Positions 58,706 to 64,000 of a stretch of 64,000 nt of DNA are shown here, piece after piece. Every line of letters begins with the position of its first letter. Position 1 is the stretch's first letter. Source of the stretch: Paractinoplanes pyxinae (lineage in GTDB: Bacteria; Actinomycetota; Actinomycetes; Mycobacteriales; Micromonosporaceae); contig NZ_JAPNTZ010000012.1 in the NCBI RefSeq assembly GCF_026626335.1, positions 186,001 through 250,000 of the forward strand, given 5' to 3'. The notes beneath the pieces were generated by a model that did not search any database, had not been told where the DNA came from, and worked only from the letters and a program-made list of their open reading frames with translations. A program made the translations under genes and the position numbers.

Positions 58706-61700
58706 ATGCGGTATCGCATCCTCGGGCCACTGTCCGTCACCGTCGACGGGCAGGACGTCGCCATCACGGCCGGCCGTGATCGTGTCGTGCTGGCCATGCT
58801 GCTGCTCCACCCGGGTCGCGTACTGGGCGTCGGCGTTCTCGCCGAGGCCGTGTGGGGCGCCGACCCGCCGGCCACCGCCCGCGGCCAGCTGCAGACCTGT
58901 GTGTCCCGTTTGCGGCGATCGCTGCCGGTCGACGCGATCCGCAGCGACCCGGCCGGCTACAGCCTCGCCCCGGGCCCCGGCGAGCTCGACGCGGCCGAAT
59001 TCACCCGGATGGCGGCCGAGGCGCGGGCCCAGAACGACCCGGTTCTGTTCCGGCGGGCTCTTGACCTGTGGCGCGGGGACGCCGCCGCCGGGATCGACGC
59101 TCACGGCGTACGACTGATCGCCTCGGTTCTCGACCAGGAGCACGTGGCCGCGGTCGAGGACTGGGCCGAACTCGAACTGGCCGCCGGCCGCGCGCGTGAC
59201 CTGGTCGGTGAGCTGGCCGCCGTGATCGACCGGTTCCCGCTCCGCGAGCGGCTGAGCGGTCAGTTCATGCGGGCGCTGTACCGGTCCGGGCGGCAGGCCG
59301 AGGCGCTGGCCGAATACCGGCGGGCCCGGACCGCGCTGCGCGACGAGCTGGGCCTCGACCCCGGGCGCGAACTGCAGGAACTGCATACGGCGATGCTGAC
59401 CGGCGGCCTTCGGGCCGCGTCGCCGGCGCCCGCGGCGGTCCGCTGCCTTCCCCGTACGGTCGGCGACTTCACCGGCCGCGTCGAAGCCGTCCGCCGCCTG
59501 GTCACCGCGATCGACGCCGCGGGCACGGGCGGCCCGGTCGTCGCGGTGATCGACGGGATGGCCGGCAGCGGCAAGACCACACTGGCCCTGCACGTGGCCG
59601 CGCTGCTCGGCGACCGGTACCCCGGCGCTCACCTGTTCGTCGACCTGCACGGGCACGACACCGAGCAGCCGCTCGAACCCGCGGCGGCCCTGCTCGTGCT
59701 GTTGCGGCAGCTCGGCGTGGAGTCCGAGCGCATCCCGCCCGGCCTGGTCGACCGGATCGGCCTGTGGCGCACCGAACTGGCCAAGCGCCGGGCGCTCGTG
59801 CTGTTCGACAACGCCGCCTCGAGCGCCCAGCTGGCCGACCTGCTGCCGACCGCGCCGGGCAGCCTCGCGCTGGTCACCGGGCGGCGGCGGCTGATCGGGC
59901 TGGACGGCGTGCACCCGGAGTCGCTGTCCGTGCTGACCCCGGACGAGGCGGTGACGCTGCTGGCCCGGATAGCCGGGGCCCGGGTGTGGGCCGAACCCGA
60001 GGCGGGGGCCGAGGTGGTGCGGCGGTGCGGCTGCCTGCCGCTGGCCATCCGGATCGCGGGTTCCCGGCTGGCCCATCGTCCACGCTGGCGGGTGGCCGAT
60101 CTCGTCCGGCGGCTGGGTGAATCGGCGCTGCCCGAGCTCGCGGCTGAGGACCGGTCGGTCGCGAGTGCCTTCGCCCTCTCGTACGAGCAATTGCCGGAAC
60201 CGGCCCGGCGGGTGTTCCGTCTGCTCGGGGTCAACCCGGCCAGCGAGTTCGACGCGATCACGGCGGCCGCGCTGACCGGGCTGCCGCTGCCCGAGGCCCA
60301 GGATCAGCTGGACGACCTGGTCGACGTGCATCTGGTCGACGAGCCCGAGCCCGGGGTCTACCGGCTGCACGACCTGCTTCGCGAGTACGCGGCCGCGCTC
60401 GCCGCCGAACTGCCGGCCGCCGCCCGCACCGAAGCGCTCCGCGGGCTGCTCGACCAGCAGCTCAACGCGGCCGCGGCGACCAACCTGCCGTCCTACCGCC
60501 GGTTCGTCGAACGCGACGTCGGCCTGCTCGTTCCGCTGCGGCCCGATCTGCTCGACGCGGTGACCGACCCGCTGGCCCGGCTCGAACAGGAGCGGCCGCG
60601 CCTCGCCGACTATGTGGACGCCGCGGCGGCCGTGCCGGAGTTGCTCGAGTTCACCTGGAAGCTGCCGCGGGCCGCCTGGCGCCAGCTGTTCATGCGGAAC
60701 TACCTGGACGACGTGTACCGCCTGAACACGCGGGCCCTGGAGGTGCTGGAACGTACGGGCGACCGGGCCGCCATCGCCACCGTGCTCAACTATCTGGCCT
60801 CGGTGCACTACCGGCACTCCGAGATGGAGGAGTCGGCGCGGCTGCTGGAGAGGTGCATCGCGCTGCGCCGTGAGCTGGGCGACGAGCTCGGTCTGACCAC
60901 GGCGAAGACCAACCTCGCCGTACTGCTGTCCGATTCGGGACGGTGGCAGGAGAGCATCGATCTCGTTCTCGAAGTGCGGCGGGCACTGGCCGGGGACGTC
61001 GGCCCCGATGTGCTCAACGCCCTGGCCAACAACTACCAGCGGCTCGGCCACTACCGGGAGGCGCTGCGTCACCACCGGCTGCGCCTGCTGGCCCAGCTGG
61101 AGGTCCGTGACCCGACCAAGATCGGCGACACCCTGCTCAACATCGCCGTCATCAAGCACCGGACCGGCATGGTGAGCGTGGCCGTCGCCCGCCGGCAGGT
61201 ACGGGTGGCGCTGCGCCTGCTGCAGCGGGCGCTGAACCCGCACGGCGAGGCCGAGGGGCATCACGAGCTGGCGTTGCTGCTGGCCGCCGAGGGCCGGACG
61301 GCCGAGGCGATCGCCGAGCACCGGCGGGCCATCGAGATCGCCCAGCAGGTGCGCAACCGCGAACAAGAGTCGAGAACCCGTTGCGGTTACGGCAGCACCC
61401 TGCTGCTGGCCGGCGACGTCGCGGGGGCCCGGGCCGCGTTCGAGCACGCGCTCCGGGTCGCTCACGAGTCGCGCATGCCGCACCCGATCGCGGTGGCCCA
61501 GGCCCGATTGGGTGACAGCCTGATCGACGACTCCCCGGCCGAGGCGCGGCGGCTGCTCGAGCTGGCCGCGGCCGCTCTGGCCGCCCTCGACGCGCCGGAA
61601 CTGCGTGACGTCGAGAAGTCGCTGGCCGCCCTGGGCGCCTCGAGGGCCGGGCCGGGTGCCGAGGATCATCTGCGATCGAGCGCGGTCGGAGGGACGATGG

Positions 61701-61708
61701 AACGGTGA
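58706..61708 (+). CDS. AfsR/SARP-family regulator with NB-ARC and TPR domains
   Basis: A 1000-residue regulator. OmpR-type winged helix (1-90) and bacterial transcriptional activation domain (95-235) form the SARP part; an NB-ARC/AAA-type ATPase follows with Walker A GMAGSGKTT (284-292), then a long TPR region (about 680-980). Such proteins activate secondary-metabolite genes after sensing a signal by the C-terminal part. It overlaps fumC by four bases (GTGA). ATG 58706 is chosen by the SARP start MRYRILGPL. It is far from the type III PKS cluster, so its target is unknown. Confidence 0.9.
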   Translation: MRYRILGPLSVTVDGQDVAITAGRDRVVLAMLLLHPGRVLGVGVLAEAVWGADPPATARGQLQTCVSRLRRSLPVDAIRSDPAGYSLAPGPGELDAAEFTRMAAEARAQNDPVLFRRALDLWRGDAAAGIDAHGVRLIASVLDQEHVAAVEDWAELELAAGRARDLVGELAAVIDRFPLRERLSGQFMRALYRSGRQAEALAEYRRARTALRDELGLDPGRELQELHTAMLTGGLRAASPAPAAVRCLPRTVGDFTGRVEAVRRLVTAIDAAGTGGPVVAVIDGMAGSGKTTLALHVAALLGDRYPGAHLFVDLHGHDTEQPLEPAAALLVLLRQLGVESERIPPGLVDRIGLWRTELAKRRALVLFDNAASSAQLADLLPTAPGSLALVTGRRRLIGLDGVHPESLSVLTPDEAVTLLARIAGARVWAEPEAGAEVVRRCGCLPLAIRIAGSRLAHRPRWRVADLVRRLGESALPELAAEDRSVASAFALSYEQLPEPARRVFRLLGVNPASEFDAITAAALTGLPLPEAQDQLDDLVDVHLVDEPEPGVYRLHDLLREYAAALAAELPAAARTEALRGLLDQQLNAAAATNLPSYRRFVERDVGLLVPLRPDLLDAVTDPLARLEQERPRLADYVDAAAAVPELLEFTWKLPRAAWRQLFMRNYLDDVYRLNTRALEVLERTGDRAAIATVLNYLASVHYRHSEMEESARLLERCIALRRELGDELGLTTAKTNLAVLLSDSGRWQESIDLVLEVRRALAGDVGPDVLNALANNYQRLGHYREALRHHRLRLLAQLEVRDPTKIGDTLLNIAVIKHRTGMVSVAVARRQVRVALRLLQRALNPHGEAEGHHELALLLAAEGRTAEAIAEHRRAIEIAQQVRNREQESRTRCGYGSTLLLAGDVAGARAAFEHALRVAHESRMPHPIAVAQARLGDSLIDDSPAEARRLLELAAAALAALDAPELRDVEKSLAALGASRAGPGAEDHLRSSAVGGTMER

Positions 61709-63102
61709 CGACTGACGAGAGCGGTTACCGGATCGAGAAAGACACGATGGGCGAGGTCCGGGTGCCGGCCGACGCCCTCTGGCGGGCCCAGACCCAGCGG
61801 GCGGTCGAGAACTTCCCCATCTCGGGCCGCGGCCTCGAACCCGCCCACATCAAGGCGCTGGCCCAGATCAAGGGCGCGGCCGCCCAGGTCAACGCGGCGC
61901 TCGGCGTGCTCGACGACGACCTGGCCCAGTCCATCGCCAAGGCCGCCGCGCACGTGGCCGACGGCGGCTACGACGACCAGTTCCCGATCGACGTCTTCCA
62001 GACCGGCTCGGGCACCTCGTCCAACATGAACGCCAACGAGGTGATCGCCACCCTGGCCGCCCGCGAGCTGGGCCGGCCGGTGCACCCCAACGACCACGTC
62101 AACGCGTCGCAGTCCAGCAACGACGTCTTCCCGTCGTCGATCCACCTGGCCGCCACCGAGGCCGTCACCAGCGAACTGATCCCGGCCCTGGAACACCTCG
62201 GGTCGGCGCTGCTGGTCAAGTCCGAGCAGTGGGCCGAGGTGGTCAAGAGCGGCCGCACCCACCTGATGGACGCCACCCCGGTCACGCTGGGGCAGGAATT
62301 CTCCGGGTACGCGCGACAGGTCGCCAACGGCATCGAGCGGCTCACCGCGACCCTGCCCCGGCTGGGCGAACTGCCGCTGGGCGGAACCGCGGTCGGCACC
62401 GGCGTGAACACCCCGCCCGGCTTCGCCCCGGCCGTGATCGAACGGCTGCGCCAGAGCACCGGCCTGCCGGTCACCGAGGCCCGCGACCACTTCGAGGCCC
62501 AGGGCGCCCGTGACGCCCTGGTCGAGGCGTCGGGCCAGCTCAAGGTGATCGCCGTCGGGCTCTACAAGATCGTGAACGACATCCGCTGGATGGGCTCCGG
62601 CCCCCGGGCCGGCCTGCGCGAGCTGCGCCTGCCCGACCTGCAGCCGGGCTCGTCGATCATGCCCGGCAAGGTGAACCCGGTCGTGCCCGAGGCGGTGCGG
62701 CAGGTGTGCGCCCAGGTGATCGGCAACGACGCCACGGTCTCGTTCGCCGGGTCGCAGGGCGACTTCGAGCTCAACGTGATGCTGCCGGTGATGGCGCGCA
62801 ACCTGCTCGAGTCGATCCGGCTGCTGGCCAACGCGGCCCGGCTGCTGGCCGACAAGTGCATCGCGGGCCTCGAACCGAACGTCGAGGTCGCCCTCGCGTA
62901 CGCGGAAGGTTCGCCCTCGATCGTCACCCCGCTCAACCGGTACCTGGGCTACGACGAGGCCGCCGCCATCGCCAAGGCCGCCCTCGCGTCGAACCGGACG
63001 ATCCGCGAAGTAGTGGTCGAACGCGGGCATCTGGAGAGCGGGAAGCTGACCGAGCAGCAGCTCGACGAGGCCCTGGACGTCCTGCGGATGACGCGTCCTT
63101 AG
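61705..63102 (+). CDS. Class II fumarate hydratase FumC
   Basis: TCA-cycle fumarase, heat-stable and iron-free. The 465-residue protein shows GSGTSSNMNANEVIA, the SxxMxxKxN signature GSSIMPGKVNPVVPE and GRTHLMDATPVTLGQE. Its GTG start overlaps the stop of the AfsR-like gene, so its translation is at least partly coupled to a regulator. A class I fumarase lies at 42801. Confidence 0.94.
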   Translation: MTTDESGYRIEKDTMGEVRVPADALWRAQTQRAVENFPISGRGLEPAHIKALAQIKGAAAQVNAALGVLDDDLAQSIAKAAAHVADGGYDDQFPIDVFQTGSGTSSNMNANEVIATLAARELGRPVHPNDHVNASQSSNDVFPSSIHLAATEAVTSELIPALEHLGSALLVKSEQWAEVVKSGRTHLMDATPVTLGQEFSGYARQVANGIERLTATLPRLGELPLGGTAVGTGVNTPPGFAPAVIERLRQSTGLPVTEARDHFEAQGARDALVEASGQLKVIAVGLYKIVNDIRWMGSGPRAGLRELRLPDLQPGSSIMPGKVNPVVPEAVRQVCAQVIGNDATVSFAGSQGDFELNVMLPVMARNLLESIRLLANAARLLADKCIAGLEPNVEVALAYAEGSPSIVTPLNRYLGYDEAAAIAKAALASNRTIREVVVERGHLESGKLTEQQLDEALDVLRMTRP

Positions 63103-63119
63103 TGATTTCCCACTGCCGG

Positions 63120-63125
63120 TAGTCT
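63120..63125 (+). promoter_or_regulatory. -10 box of cysS (leaderless)
   Basis: TAGTCT six bases before GTG 63132. Confidence 0.5.
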
Positions 63126-63131
63126 TGTACG

Positions 63132-64000
<869 letters not shown>

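Overview
This 64 kb, very GC-rich window comes from an actinomycete, most likely Micromonosporaceae and probably Actinoplanes-like. The evidence is high G+C with G/C third codon positions, many GTG starts, a CarD/RadA/DisA housekeeping block, an AfsR-type regulator, DUF2510/RDD proteins and a GH46 chitosanase under a ROK repressor. No rRNA, tRNA, CRISPR array or complete insertion sequence was seen. Positions and motifs were read by eye; no alignment or folding was run.

Layout. 1-917: repeat-rich DNA without a convincing gene. 918-4807: secreted GH43 and GH51 arabinofuranosidases in one operon with a 16-bp palindrome in the leader. 4954-9896: mutY, an ACT-domain protein with peptide deformylase, a lipoprotein-like protein, a 2H phosphoesterase and small membrane proteins, plus a five-copy palindromic repeat (9181-9495). 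9929-12611: disA and radA. 13464-17782: a phenolic-lipid-like type III polyketide cluster (UbiA prenyltransferase, methyltransferase, acyl-CoA-dehydrogenase-like flavoprotein, type III PKS). 18901-20759: carD, ispD, ispF, with a near-perfect hairpin over the ispD start. 22139-30161: a chitosan-oligosaccharide regulon (kinase, GH4 enzyme, ABC transporter, ROK repressor, divergent chitosanase) with readable promoters and operators. 30162-30873: intergenic DNA with several very long inverted repeats.

33134-36306 and 46051-49991: tyrosine catabolism (hmgA, an unknown partner gene, fahA; then hppD and an aromatic-type aminotransferase 10 kb away). Between them lie dialkylglycine decarboxylase with a divergent LysR gene, two beta-propeller proteins, a class I fumarase, and a lower-GC, TTA-containing island (about 40.7-42.8 kb) with two unrecognised overlapping genes. 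49988-54640: an MFS exporter with a ROK regulator, then a CmtR-like metal sensor, a CDF-type transporter, an acetyltransferase and a small Cys/His protein. 54760-61708: an M20 amidohydrolase, an MDR oxidoreductase/LysR pair, a lipoprotein and a 1000-residue AfsR-like regulator that overlaps fumC. The window ends inside cysS.

The catabolic modules supply sugars and tyrosine breakdown products; fumarate from FahA can enter the TCA cycle through either of two unrelated fumarases. A recurring feature is a TANNNT -10 box exactly six bases before the start codon, found at eleven genes including radA, disA, ispF, dgdA, cmtR and cysS, which indicates widespread leaderless transcripts.
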